Source of the DNA: Clostridiales bacterium
GTDB taxonomy: Bacteria; Bacillota; Clostridia; Peptostreptococcales; Anaerovoracaceae
Assembly (NCBI GenBank): GCA_012841925.1
Contig: DUTT01000021.1
Location: 1-64,000, forward strand
Reading direction: 5' to 3'
Length of the DNA: 64,000 bases
Part shown: one piece after another, positions 1 through 8,598 of the stretch
Numbering within the stretch: the stretch's first letter is position 1
How the letters are laid out: each line of letters begins with the position of its first letter
Notes under the pieces: model-generated
The model's database searches: none
What the model was told of the DNA's origin: nothing
The model's input: only the letters and a program-made list of their open reading frames with translations
Position numbers and translations under genes: made by a program

Positions 1-6
1 AATCAT
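1..6 (-). CDS. first two codons of a gene running off the left edge
   Basis: On the minus strand an ATG lies at positions 6-4 and is followed by ATT. A GGAGGG ribosome binding site sits about six bases upstream, at roughly positions 12-17. This looks like the start of the next gene of the amidohydrolase operon or of a separately promoted gene. Only two codons are visible, so nothing can be said about the product. The operator-like palindromes at 71-98 lie upstream of it. Confidence 0.45.
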
Positions 7-34
7 TTTTTCCCTCCAAAATACAGATGATAAT

Positions 35-62
35 GAAGCTGCCGCATCCCTGCGACAGCTTC
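35..62 (-). other. 12-bp hairpin in the leader of the left-edge gene
   Basis: Two 12-base arms (35-46 and 51-62) enclose a 4-base loop. On the minus-strand RNA the arms pair completely, with one G-U wobble. No U-run follows, so it is not a clear terminator. It sits next to a TATAGT -10-like box (63-68, minus), so a transcript starting there would contain only part of the first arm. It may be a leftover stem from read-through RNA or a leader element. Confidence 0.4.
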
Positions 63-70
63 ACTATAGC

Positions 71-98
71 ATACAATCTGAAGATTGTATACAATCGT
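71..98. promoter_or_regulatory. GntR-like operator: overlapping ATTGTATACAAT palindromes
   Basis: Positions 71-90 form a perfect inverted repeat with 9-base arms (ATACAATCT and AGATTGTAT) around a 2-base centre. Positions 83-96 form a second perfect palindrome, GATTGTATACAATC. TTGTATACAA-type palindromes are typical of GntR-family operators; that assignment is family knowledge and not proven here. The site overlaps or abuts the likely promoter of the gene starting at position 6. The 10-mer ATACAATCGT at 89-98 recurs at 12921-12930, in the leader at the head of the operon. Confidence 0.55.
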
Positions 99-132
99 AA
101 CAAACTTTTCGGTCTGGTGAACGTTAAGAACG

Positions 133-1263
133 TCAGCCGATGTAGCTGATCAGTTTCTTGTTGACCTCGACGATTGGCTCAATGCCCGCATCGTCAAAAT
201 CGTATGTACTCATGTGGATGGCCGGATAATCCTCGCCGAAGCTCCAGTAGTACATCGCTCCTTTAGTCAGCTTTAAAAAGTGTCCGAAGTCTTCGGAACC
301 CCGTCGCGCCTCCGGCGCTTCGTAATACGAATAACTCAGGTCCCGGCACGCCCGCTTTATCTTGTCGACCGAGGTATCGTGGTTGCGCGTCTCAGGGAAT
401 TCATCCCGGTACTCAAACGCGCAGTCCAGCCCGTCCTCTCCGGCAAGCCGCAAAGCTTCCTCTCGAATCGCACGATCCAGATCTTCGAGTTCGTTCTCAT
501 CTGCGGCCCGCATCGTCAGCAGAAGCCGGCCCTTGCTCGCCATGACCCCGAACGCTTCGTGTTCACCGACGTCCATCTGAACGATCGTAGCCAGCACAAA
601 GCCCCTGTAGTGCGGACTGTTCATGAGGTCCCTTGTGGCAAGCGCCAACGAAGACAACGCGTAAATCGGATTCTTGCCGTATTCCGGATTGGCTGCATGA
701 GCCGGGCTGCCCGTCATAGTGATGATCATCCCTTTAGAGGCAAACTGAATCGTCCCGCAGCGGGAAACGACCGACTGATCCGGATAGTACCGTCCGTGCC
801 CGTGAGTGCCGAATATTTCATCGATTTGGTTATCGGTGATAAAGTCCAGGCAGCTCGCTGCACCGCTTCCGTTTTCTTCGGCCGGCTGAAACAAAAAATA
901 CACATCCCGGTCTGCCCCGAATTGATCGACCTCGAGCGCCAGTCCTGCCAAAGCCGCTGTATGCCCGTCGTGTCCGCACTTGTGCCCGATGCCCGGCCTT
1001 GTAGAGCGATAGGGTTTATCGATATCATCCTCCACTTTGATCGCGTCGCAGTCGGCCCGGAAGGCGATGTTGGGGTTGCCGCGGACCGCACTCCGATACA
1101 CTGCGTAAACATAGTGTCCTTTATCAACGATGTCCAGCTCCGTATGCTCCTTCAAAAATCGCATCACCCGCTCCAGCGTCGGTCGTTCCTCGTTGGACAG
1201 GTCGGGATACATGTGAATCTCGTGTCGCAGTTCAATCGCTTTTTCCAGATTGTCCTTGTTCAT
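133..1263 (-). CDS. M20D-family amidohydrolase (third copy)
   Basis: A 376-residue zinc-dependent amidohydrolase of the M20D group (hippurate hydrolase, N-acyl-amino-acid deacylase and IAA-amino-acid hydrolase relatives). The metal-site motif CGHDGHTA lies at residues 96-103, with C96, H98 and D99. QPAEENGSG follows near 126-134, and RGSEDFGHF near 321-329 carries the C-terminal ligand region. There is no signal peptide, so it is cytoplasmic. It is the last of three related M20 genes in the operon and starts 23 bases after the previous one stops. It differs most from the other two, for example having THGHG where they have FHNEP or FHVHP. The substrate is unknown; the usual family activity is hydrolysis of an N-acyl or amide bond. 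Confidence 0.85.
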   Translation of the reverse strand: MNKDNLEKAIELRHEIHMYPDLSNEERPTLERVMRFLKEHTELDIVDKGHYVYAVYRSAVRGNPNIAFRADCDAIKVEDDIDKPYRSTRPGIGHKCGHDGHTAALAGLALEVDQFGADRDVYFLFQPAEENGSGAASCLDFITDNQIDEIFGTHGHGRYYPDQSVVSRCGTIQFASKGMIITMTGSPAHAANPEYGKNPIYALSSLALATRDLMNSPHYRGFVLATIVQMDVGEHEAFGVMASKGRLLLTMRAADENELEDLDRAIREEALRLAGEDGLDCAFEYRDEFPETRNHDTSVDKIKRACRDLSYSYYEAPEARRGSEDFGHFLKLTKGAMYYWSFGEDYPAIHMSTYDFDDAGIEPIVEVNKKLISYIG

Positions 1264-1286
1264 ATCTCATCCTTTCGAGCCATGTG

Positions 1287-2411
1287 TCAATAATCTAAAA
1301 GCTTTTTATAGATGTTCACAACCGGCTCGATCAGATCGTCGTCAAAGTCGTATTTTGTCGTATGGATGCTCGGCTGACCCAACCCGTAGCTCACGAAGAA
1401 CATCGCGCCTTTTGCGAGCTTTGTAAAGTGACCGAAGTCTTCGGATCCCCGCAGCGCATCGGGTATTTCGTAGATGGGCAGCCCGAGGTCTTTTGCAACT
1501 TGCCGGATTTTATCGTTGCTTTCCGGGTGGCAGACCGTTTCCGGAAATTCGTCTCTGTACTCAAACTCGCACGCAAGTCCATACTCTTCGGCCAGGCGCA
1601 TGGCTTCGGCTTCCAGCTTCACCTGAAAGTCATCCATCTCCTTTTCGAGCTCGCCCCGAATCGTCATCAGCAACCTCCCTTCGCTCGCCGATACGCCGAA
1701 CGCTTCTTCTTCGCCTACTGCAATTTGCACGATCGTCGATAATACCAATCCCTCATAGTGATCGGAAGCCGCCAGTTCCTGAGACGCAAGTACCATTTTA
1801 GCAATGGCGAACGACGGATTCTTTCCGTTTTCCGGTTCGCTTGCATGCGAAGGCGTACCGGTCATTTTGATAATCATCCCTTTCGAAGCAAAGCACAGGA
1901 GTCCGTCGCGGATCATCACCGTGTACTTCGGCTGCCCCGGCTCGTTGTGAAATGCATAGATCTCCGGGATGTCGTTATCGGTAATAAAATCGAGGCACTG
2001 CGCCGCTCCGCTGCCGTTTTCCTCGGCCGGCTGGAACAGGAAGTACACATCGCGGTCCGCACCTTCTTTGTCGATCTCCATGGCAAACGCCGCCATGATG
2101 GCTGTGTGGCCGTCGTGACCACACTTGTGCCCCACGCCGTCTACAGTAGATTTATACGGCTTGTCGATGTCGTCGTACACTTTAATCGCATCGTTGTCGC
2201 TGCGGAAACCGACCGGCGGTTTTTTTGCATCCGATGACCGATAGACTGCATACACGTAATGACCTTTGTCTACGATTTCAATTCCGCTTGTATTCTCTTT
2301 CAGGAACCGAATGATGCGCTCAAGCGTCGGCCGTTCCTCGTTGGACAGATTTGGGTATTTGTGAAGTTCGTGTCTGAACTCAATCGCTTTCTTTAGAATA
2401 TCCTTATCCAT
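1287..2411 (-). CDS. M20D-family amidohydrolase (second copy)
   Basis: A 374-residue M20D amidohydrolase starting at the ATG at 2411, which follows a GGGAG ribosome binding site. The reading frame stays open a further 51 codons upstream, but that stretch has no site and lies in the intergenic hairpin region. The metal motif CGHDGHTA is at residues 97-104, QPAEENGSG is near 127, and RGSEDFGHF is near the C-terminus. It is strikingly similar to the copy at 4165-5292 over its whole length, which points to tandem duplication. It lies 121 bases downstream of the amidohydrolase at 2533-4155, beyond a probable terminator, so its expression may be partly uncoupled. Deacylation of N-acyl amino acids is the family activity; the substrate here is unknown. 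Confidence 0.85.
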   Translation of the reverse strand: MDKDILKKAIEFRHELHKYPNLSNEERPTLERIIRFLKENTSGIEIVDKGHYVYAVYRSSDAKKPPVGFRSDNDAIKVYDDIDKPYKSTVDGVGHKCGHDGHTAIMAAFAMEIDKEGADRDVYFLFQPAEENGSGAAQCLDFITDNDIPEIYAFHNEPGQPKYTVMIRDGLLCFASKGMIIKMTGTPSHASEPENGKNPSFAIAKMVLASQELAASDHYEGLVLSTIVQIAVGEEEAFGVSASEGRLLMTIRGELEKEMDDFQVKLEAEAMRLAEEYGLACEFEYRDEFPETVCHPESNDKIRQVAKDLGLPIYEIPDALRGSEDFGHFTKLAKGAMFFVSYGLGQPSIHTTKYDFDDDLIEPVVNIYKKLLDY

Positions 2412-2486
2412 TGCATCTCCCTTCTCTGCGATCCGGCATGAACTTCCGCACGGGTGGTGTGCGCCTTTTCGCCGGCTGTCGTCAGA

Positions 2487-2523
2487 AAAACCGTTGGGTC
2501 CGGTCATACTACCGAACCCAACG
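2487..2523 (-). terminator. intrinsic terminator inside the amidohydrolase operon
   Basis: Arms CGTTGGGT (2492-2499) and ACCCAACG (2516-2523) enclose an inner CGGT/ACCG stem. On the minus-strand RNA the hairpin is followed by GTTTTTC. It lies just after the stop of the gene at 2533-4155 and before the M20 gene at 1287-2411. It would end or reduce transcription between the first eight genes and the last two. Confidence 0.65.
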
Positions 2524-2532
2524 TCTCGCGCG

Positions 2533-4155
2533 CTATGCTTCTTTCTGATACACTGTTTTGCCACCTACGATGGTCATGACAGGCCGGATGTCCTTGATCT
2601 CCACAGGATCCACGGTAAAGATATCCCGATCCAAAACGACCATGTCCGCCAGATATCCAGGCTTAATTCTACCTTTGACGTCTTCTTTAAACTCCATGTA
2701 GGCGCTTTCCGTCGTATAAGCGTCGATCGCAGTCGGAACATCGACGCACTCTTCAGGATAGAACCCGCCCGCTGGAACACCGGTTTGATCCATTCGGGTG
2801 ACCGCGCAGTAAACGCCGGTGAACGGATTGCAGTCTTCAACCGGCGAGTCCGACCCGTATGAGGCGCGGATATCCATGTCGGCGGCCGTCTTCATCGCCA
2901 GGAACGTCCGGGCGAGATCTTTGCCGAAGCGGCTTTCCGCAACGTGCAGATCCGTCTGGAGGAAAATCGGCTGGTACGCGATGAGAACACCGGTTTTCTT
3001 AATGCGTTCGAGCAGCGGCATATCCGTCACCTGACAGTGAATGAGGCTGTGGCGAAGGTCGTTCGTGCCGTTCTTAAAGGATTTTTCGTACGCATCGATC
3101 GTTTTTTCGATCGCATCGTCGCCGATGACGTGTGTCACAACCTGCAGTCCGTGCTCCGCTGCAAAACTGACCATCTCCTGCTGCTTTGCATCGTCGATGA
3201 CCTCGACGCCGTAGTTGCCGGGATCGTCCGCGTATTCGTTCCGTACCGTCGCGGTGCGGCCGCCGATGGAACCGTCTTTAAACATCTTGAGCGGTCCTAC
3301 TGTGAACCAGCCGTCATATGACTCTTCCAGAAACTCTGGGCTTTCCACATAGGACTTCAAGTCATCCATCGTCGGGCAGCCGACCTGGCAGTGGTGACGC
3401 AGGAGCCCTTTTCCCTCTTCGTACATCGATTTGATGAGTTCGTGGGCTTCCATCCGATCCTTGATAATCGTACCCATATCGTTGGACTGTACCGTGGTGA
3501 GACCGAGCGAAACGGCATATTCCATCGCTTTCACTAAAATTTCCTGTTTCTGCTCAAACGAGGGGCTCGGCACGACCATGCGCGCAGCAGTTGCTGCAGT
3601 TTCTGCCAGATAGCCGTTAGGTGTTCCGTCTTCTTCCAGGATGACATCGCCGCCTTCAATTTTGTTGTTTTCCTTTGAAAGGCCCATCAGCTCCAGCGCC
3701 TTCGTGTTGGCGGCAGCTGTATGGCCGCATACGCGGGCCAGCACCACAGGAACGTCGGTTGCAATCTTGTCCAGGTCGTGGCGGTTTGGCAGTCTGCGTT
3801 TATCCGGGTCAAAATTATCCTGATTCCACGTCTGTGAGAACAGGCCGGCTTTCGTCCATTCCGGATTCTGTTTGCGGAATTCGATGCACTTCTCGACGAT
3901 TTCTTCCACCGAACGGCACGTGCTGAGGTCCACATTCATCATCGCCTCACCGACATAGTACAAATGCATGTGCGAATCGTTAAATCCCGGAATGACCGTG
4001 CGTCCCCCGCAGTCGATTCTTTCGGCGTCGCCCGCTTTTGCCAGAATGTCCTCATCCGTTCCGACGGCTGCGATTTTTCCGTCCTCAATCAGCACCGCCT
4101 GTTCGAACACATCGCGTTCTACGTAGATTTTACCGTTGTACAGTACTTTCTTCAT
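2533..4155 (-). CDS. YtcJ-type amidohydrolase (Amidohydro_3)
   Basis: A 540-residue metal-dependent hydrolase of the amidohydrolase superfamily, Amidohydro_3/YtcJ branch. The N-terminal beta domain runs to about residue 55. The metal motif GFNDSHMH at 57-64 supplies the first HxH pair. Later metal-site segments are THVIGDDA, IHCQVTD and YGSDSPVED. The C-terminal segment (GYLADMVVLDRDIF) rebuilds the beta sandwich. No signal peptide is seen. It starts 9 bases after the stop of the M20 gene at 4165-5292, so it is clearly co-transcribed. It closely resembles the copy at 5289-6911 and less so that at 6925-8574. The substrate is unknown; relatives act on cyclic or linear amide bonds. Confidence 0.85.
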   Translation of the reverse strand: MKKVLYNGKIYVERDVFEQAVLIEDGKIAAVGTDEDILAKAGDAERIDCGGRTVIPGFNDSHMHLYYVGEAMMNVDLSTCRSVEEIVEKCIEFRKQNPEWTKAGLFSQTWNQDNFDPDKRRLPNRHDLDKIATDVPVVLARVCGHTAAANTKALELMGLSKENNKIEGGDVILEEDGTPNGYLAETAATAARMVVPSPSFEQKQEILVKAMEYAVSLGLTTVQSNDMGTIIKDRMEAHELIKSMYEEGKGLLRHHCQVGCPTMDDLKSYVESPEFLEESYDGWFTVGPLKMFKDGSIGGRTATVRNEYADDPGNYGVEVIDDAKQQEMVSFAAEHGLQVVTHVIGDDAIEKTIDAYEKSFKNGTNDLRHSLIHCQVTDMPLLERIKKTGVLIAYQPIFLQTDLHVAESRFGKDLARTFLAMKTAADMDIRASYGSDSPVEDCNPFTGVYCAVTRMDQTGVPAGGFYPEECVDVPTAIDAYTTESAYMEFKEDVKGRIKPGYLADMVVLDRDIFTVDPVEIKDIRPVMTIVGGKTVYQKEA

Positions 4156-4164
4156 TCTCTCCTC

Positions 4165-5292
4165 CTACGGTTCCAAAACCAGTCCTTTAAAAATAGCCAC
4201 TGCTGTCGGTATCAGCTCATCATCGAAATCAAACTTCGTCGTATGCAGATCTGGGCTGTCCATGCCCGCTCCGAGAAAGAGCGATGCCCCCTTGGTCAGC
4301 TTCGTAAAGTGACCGTAATCCTCCGAACCCCGCAGCGCCTCGGGCATTTCGATGATCGGCAGGTCGAGTTTGTTCGAGACATTGCGAATTTTCACATTGC
4401 TCTCCGGGTGGGAGATGGTCTCAGGAAACGCATCGGTATAGGAAAATGCGTATTCCAGTTCATATTCTTTTGCAAACTTGGCGGCGGCTGCTTCAATTTT
4501 CGCCTGCAGGTCGTCCATCTCGTCTTCGATGGCACCGCGAATCGTCATCAACAGCTTACCTTCGCTTGCGGCTACCCCAAACGCTTCTTCTTCTCCCACG
4601 GCAATCTGAACGATCGTTGCCATAACGAGGCCTTTATAGTTGCCCGGAGCCGTTATCTTCTCGGTCTCCAATATGGTCTTTGCAACGGCAAACGACGGAT
4701 TCCGCCCGTTCTCCGGCTCGCTGGCGTGGGCAGGCGAACCCTTAAAGTGGACGCGCATGCCTTTGGATGCACAGTTCATAAGCCCGTCGCGCACGGTGAC
4801 CGAATGCTTCGGTGCACCCGGATGGACGTGGAACGCATAGATGTCGGAGATGTCGTTATCCGTAATAAAGTCCACGCAGCGGGCAGCACCTGAGCCGTCC
4901 TCTTCGGCAGGCTGGAACAGGAAGTATACGTCACGGTCTGCCCCCTCCTGGTCGATTTCCATCGCAAAGCCGGCCATCACTGCGGTGTGTCCGTCGTGGC
5001 CGCACTTGTGGCCGACGCCGTCGACCACGGATTTGTAGGGCTTGTCGATGTCGTCGTAGACTTTGATCGCATCGCAGTCCGAGCGGAAGCCGATGTTCGG
5101 CCTCTTCGGATCTTTTGCCCTGTAGATGGCATAGACATAATGTCCTTTATCGACAATCTCGATATTCTTCGTGTTCTCTTCGAGGAAGCGGATGATACGT
5201 TCCAACGTTGGCCGCTCCTCGTTCGACAGGTTGGGATGCTTATGCAGCTCGTGTCGAAACTCAATTATTTTTTTCAGGTTACTCTGTTTCAT
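4165..5292 (-). CDS. M20D-family amidohydrolase (first copy)
   Basis: A 375-residue M20D amidohydrolase. CGHDGHTA spans residues 97-104, QPAEEDGSGAARCVDF follows near 127, and RGSEDYGHF lies near the C-terminus. Its start overlaps the stop of the upstream YtcJ-type gene by four bases (ATGA at 5292-5289), so the two are translationally coupled. The same kinship of one amidohydrolase with one M20 enzyme is repeated downstream (2533-4155 with 1287-2411), as expected from duplication of a two-gene unit. It is cytoplasmic with no leader peptide. The probable reaction is hydrolysis of an N-acyl or amide bond; the true substrate cannot be read from the sequence. Confidence 0.86.
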   Translation of the reverse strand: MKQSNLKKIIEFRHELHKHPNLSNEERPTLERIIRFLEENTKNIEIVDKGHYVYAIYRAKDPKRPNIGFRSDCDAIKVYDDIDKPYKSVVDGVGHKCGHDGHTAVMAGFAMEIDQEGADRDVYFLFQPAEEDGSGAARCVDFITDNDISDIYAFHVHPGAPKHSVTVRDGLMNCASKGMRVHFKGSPAHASEPENGRNPSFAVAKTILETEKITAPGNYKGLVMATIVQIAVGEEEAFGVAASEGKLLMTIRGAIEDEMDDLQAKIEAAAAKFAKEYELEYAFSYTDAFPETISHPESNVKIRNVSNKLDLPIIEMPEALRGSEDYGHFTKLTKGASLFLGAGMDSPDLHTTKFDFDDELIPTAVAIFKGLVLEP

Positions 5293-6911
5293 TTTTCGTA
5301 TACCACCTTTCCTCCTACCATGGTCAGCACCGGCAGGATGTTGACAATATCCATCGAATCAACTGTAAATATATCGCGGTCCAGGATAACCATGTCGGCA
5401 AAGTGACCCGGCTTGATGCGGCCCTTTTTATCCTCTAAGAATTCGTGATATGCGCTTTCTTTCGTATAAGCGTCAATCGCTTCGTACACATCGACACACT
5501 CCTGCGGGTTGAACCCTTCTTCCGGCTTTCCGTTCAGGTCTTTGCGGTTGACAGCGACATAGATATTCGGGAACGGGTTGCAATCTTCAACCGGCGAGTC
5601 GGTGCCGTACGATGCGCGAATCCCGAGATCTTTTGCGGTCTTCATCGCATACGATGTGGACGCGAGCTCCTTGCCGCAGCGGCTCTCTACGATATGAAGA
5701 TCGTACTGCAGAAAAATCGGCTGATAAGCGACGAGCGTCTCGGAATCCCGGATGCGCTCAAGAAGCGGCCTGTCCGTGATCTGGCAGTGAATGAGCGAGT
5801 TCCTAAGCACGTTTTTTCCGTCCTTCATCACTTTTTCGTAGGAAGCGACGGTCTTTTCGATCGCATCGTCGCCGATGACATGCGTAACGGTCTGTATGCC
5901 CTGATCCGCAGCCATTTTAATGAGCTTATCCATGAGTTCATCGCTGAGCGCTTCAACACCGTAGTTGCCCGGATCGTCTGCGTACTCGTTGCGCATCGTG
6001 GCGGTTCTGGCACCGAGCGAGCCATCCTTAAACAACTTGAGCGGACCGATCGCCAGCATATCGTCGTACTGATCCTTGTTCTTGTATTCGCCGTCCAGAT
6101 AGCTCTGCAAAGACTTTTCGCTCATGCAGCACACCTGATGGCGCAGGCGAAGAGGAGCCAGTCCTTCTTTATAGACGTCTTTGTACATGGCAAACAGCGC
6201 GTCCCGGTCCTCAGCCATTTCTCCGACATCGTTGGACTGCACGCTCGTGATGCCGTGCTCCACACAATATTTCATCGCTTTGAGCAGCGACTGCTTTTGT
6301 TCTTCGATCGTGGGTTGCGGAACCACTTTCCGGACTTCGTATACAGCGTTTTCGGTAAAGTAGCCGCTTGGATTTCCGTCCGCTTCGAATTCGATCGTAC
6401 CGCCTTCGTAAATCTGCGGATGGTTTTTACCGATGCCGAGCATTTCGAGCGCCTTCGTGTTGAGCGCGCACGTGTGTCCGCACACGCGCTCCAGGACGAT
6501 CGGATACTCCGTTGAAATCTTGTCGAGGTCGTGGCGGTTCGGCAGACGTACTTCGCCTTCCGTAAACAAATCCTGATTCCACCCCTGGCTGTGCATGCCT
6601 TTCTTAACGAGCTCGGGATTTTCTGCCGCAAATTTTTTGCAGCGCTCAATCATATCGTCAATCGACTTCGAATCGCCGATCTGTGCCTCTGAGAGCATTT
6701 CACCGACCATCAAAATATGCATGTGAGAATCGTTGATTCCCGGGATGACGGTGCGGCCTTCGCAGTCGATTTTCTTTGCATCGCCGGCAGCTTCCAGAAT
6801 TTCTTCGTTGCTCCCGACCATCGCAATGATGCCGTCTTCGACGAGAACCGCCTCGCGGAAGTCGCCTTTGTTTACGTACACTTTTCCATTGTACAATACT
6901 GTCTTTTCCAT
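5289..6911 (-). CDS. YtcJ-type amidohydrolase (Amidohydro_3)
   Basis: A 540-residue amidohydrolase starting at the ATG at 6911, which has a GGAGG site 5-9 bases upstream. A longer in-frame start at 6968 would lie inside the preceding gene and has no site. The HxH motif is in INDSHMH near residue 60. Other metal-site segments are THVIGDDA, IHCQITD and YGTDSPVED. It is very similar to the copy at 2533-4155: both share HDLDKI near the middle and the FKDGS(L/I)G(A/G)RTA loop. Its start overlaps nothing, but its stop overlaps the next M20 gene by four bases. It is probably the partner of that M20 enzyme on one substrate family. Confidence 0.86.
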   Translation of the reverse strand: MEKTVLYNGKVYVNKGDFREAVLVEDGIIAMVGSNEEILEAAGDAKKIDCEGRTVIPGINDSHMHILMVGEMLSEAQIGDSKSIDDMIERCKKFAAENPELVKKGMHSQGWNQDLFTEGEVRLPNRHDLDKISTEYPIVLERVCGHTCALNTKALEMLGIGKNHPQIYEGGTIEFEADGNPSGYFTENAVYEVRKVVPQPTIEEQKQSLLKAMKYCVEHGITSVQSNDVGEMAEDRDALFAMYKDVYKEGLAPLRLRHQVCCMSEKSLQSYLDGEYKNKDQYDDMLAIGPLKLFKDGSLGARTATMRNEYADDPGNYGVEALSDELMDKLIKMAADQGIQTVTHVIGDDAIEKTVASYEKVMKDGKNVLRNSLIHCQITDRPLLERIRDSETLVAYQPIFLQYDLHIVESRCGKELASTSYAMKTAKDLGIRASYGTDSPVEDCNPFPNIYVAVNRKDLNGKPEEGFNPQECVDVYEAIDAYTKESAYHEFLEDKKGRIKPGHFADMVILDRDIFTVDSMDIVNILPVLTMVGGKVVYEK

Positions 6912-6924
6912 GTTATCCTCCTCG

Positions 6925-8574
6925 CTACCTATCGATCGCAGCTGCGCGGTCGAACACACATTCGCCATCTACGTAAGTCAGATCGACGCTTGTTTCCAAT
7001 ATCTCCTCCGGCGATATGCTGAACAGATCCTTATCCAGCACGGCAAAGTCAGCCAGAAAGCCTTCCTTGATTTTGCCCTTGATGCACTCGTGGCCGGATG
7101 CATAGGCGCCTTCCGCCGTGTACGCATAGACAGCCTCCTCCACGCTCAGTGCCTGCCCGGGCACGTAGGGTTGATCGCTTTTAAATCCCTTTCGGGTGAC
7201 GGCACAGTAAATCCCTTTAAACGGATCGAACGGCTCCACCGGGCAGTCCGTTCCAAACGGATGGTGAATGCCCAGATCCTTGTACGCTTTCCATGCGTAA
7301 GACGTTTCGGCCAGTTCACGACCCACGCGGTCGTAGATGATGTTCATGTCGTAATCGATAAACACAGGCTGAATGTAAGCGACGACGTCCAATTCCTTAA
7401 ACCGCTGAATCAGATCCATGTCGGTCACCTGGCAGTGCACGATGCCGTGGCGCGGCGTAAGATAAGGCATGGTCTTTCGAGCGCGCTCAATCGCATTTAG
7501 GCACATTTCGATGGCCTTGTCGCCGATGGCGTGGATGACGGCCGGCGTATTGTTGCGGTGCGAAATCATGACGAGCTCGTCGAGCTCCTCCTGCGTAAAC
7601 ATCGCAAGCCCAGACGTTTCCGGATCGTCGGCATACGGCTGACGCATCAGCGCCGTGCGCGCTCCCAGCGATCCGTCGACGAGCAGCTTCGTCGACGAGA
7701 TGTGCAGTGTCGGATTCCCGTACGTATGATCGTATCCGTTCGCAAATGCTTCTTCCAGTGCGTCGGGTTTAAAATACAACGCCTGACCCGAAATGCGAAG
7801 CCTGAGTCTCTTTTGCTCCGCTTCCCTGCGCAGTCGGTCCTGAAGCTCAAAAAATGTCCCTTCGGGCGTGTAGTTGTATTCGTCGCTCTGCACGCTGGTG
7901 ATACCGCTTTCGAAGAGATCGCTCTGGTAGTCGATCATCATCTCGACGAGCGCTTCGATGGAGGGAGCCGGCATCTTCGACTTAAAGTAATCGAACAGGC
8001 TTTCCTTGATGACACCCGTCATTTCGCCCGTTTCATCCACATCGGCATATTTGCTGTACTCAACAGCCTCTTTCGTCGTCATGTCGAACAGCTCCAGCGC
8101 TTTGCTGTTGAGGCAGCCGATATGGCCACAGGCTCTCTGTACCATGATGGGATGTTCCGTCGAAATGAGATCGAGATCGCGGCGCGTAGGAAAGCGATTC
8201 TCATCCTCAAAAAAGTCGTGATTCCATCCCTCTCCCACAAACCAGAGCCCGCTTTTCGGGTCGTAGTGCCGGAGGCCTTCGCGCATGCGATCGATCAGCT
8301 CACGCATCGACGTTGTCCCGGTCAGATCGACGTGTATTTTAGTCTTTACGTAATGAAGATAGTGCATGTGAGAATCGTTAAAACCCGGGATGATGCGTCG
8401 CTGCCCGGCATCCAGTTCCCGCACATCGCGGTCCGGCTGGCTCTCCACATACTGCTTTGCCCCTGCCTCGTCTCCTACATACGCAAAGTATTTCCCGTTC
8501 ACCACCGCAGACGATGCCTCGGGAATATCTTCGTCCATCGTCGCAATTCTGGCGTTTTTAATCCATAAAATCAT
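6925..8574 (-). CDS. YtcJ-type amidohydrolase, divergent copy
   Basis: A 549-residue Amidohydro_3 protein. GFNDSHMH near residues 59-66 gives the first metal pair. HAIGDKAIE, VHCQVTD and FGTDCPVEPFDPF give the remaining metal-site segments. It is the most divergent of the three YtcJ-type proteins in the operon and has no M20 gene directly after it. The next gene, at 5289-6911, starts 13 bases beyond its stop. It sits between the sugar kinase and the duplicated hydrolase pairs, so it may act on a related but different intermediate. Its cytoplasmic location is inferred from the lack of a leader. The substrate is unknown. Confidence 0.85.
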   Translation of the reverse strand: MILWIKNARIATMDEDIPEASSAVVNGKYFAYVGDEAGAKQYVESQPDRDVRELDAGQRRIIPGFNDSHMHYLHYVKTKIHVDLTGTTSMRELIDRMREGLRHYDPKSGLWFVGEGWNHDFFEDENRFPTRRDLDLISTEHPIMVQRACGHIGCLNSKALELFDMTTKEAVEYSKYADVDETGEMTGVIKESLFDYFKSKMPAPSIEALVEMMIDYQSDLFESGITSVQSDEYNYTPEGTFFELQDRLRREAEQKRLRLRISGQALYFKPDALEEAFANGYDHTYGNPTLHISSTKLLVDGSLGARTALMRQPYADDPETSGLAMFTQEELDELVMISHRNNTPAVIHAIGDKAIEMCLNAIERARKTMPYLTPRHGIVHCQVTDMDLIQRFKELDVVAYIQPVFIDYDMNIIYDRVGRELAETSYAWKAYKDLGIHHPFGTDCPVEPFDPFKGIYCAVTRKGFKSDQPYVPGQALSVEEAVYAYTAEGAYASGHECIKGKIKEGFLADFAVLDKDLFSISPEEILETSVDLTYVDGECVFDRAAAIDR

Positions 8575-8598
8575 CGTTGCCTCCCGGCCCGCTATGGG

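Noticed and set aside
35-62. Terminator of the amidohydrolase operon
   Set aside because: The stem is strong but no U-run follows on the minus strand, and it overlaps the likely transcript start of the next gene.
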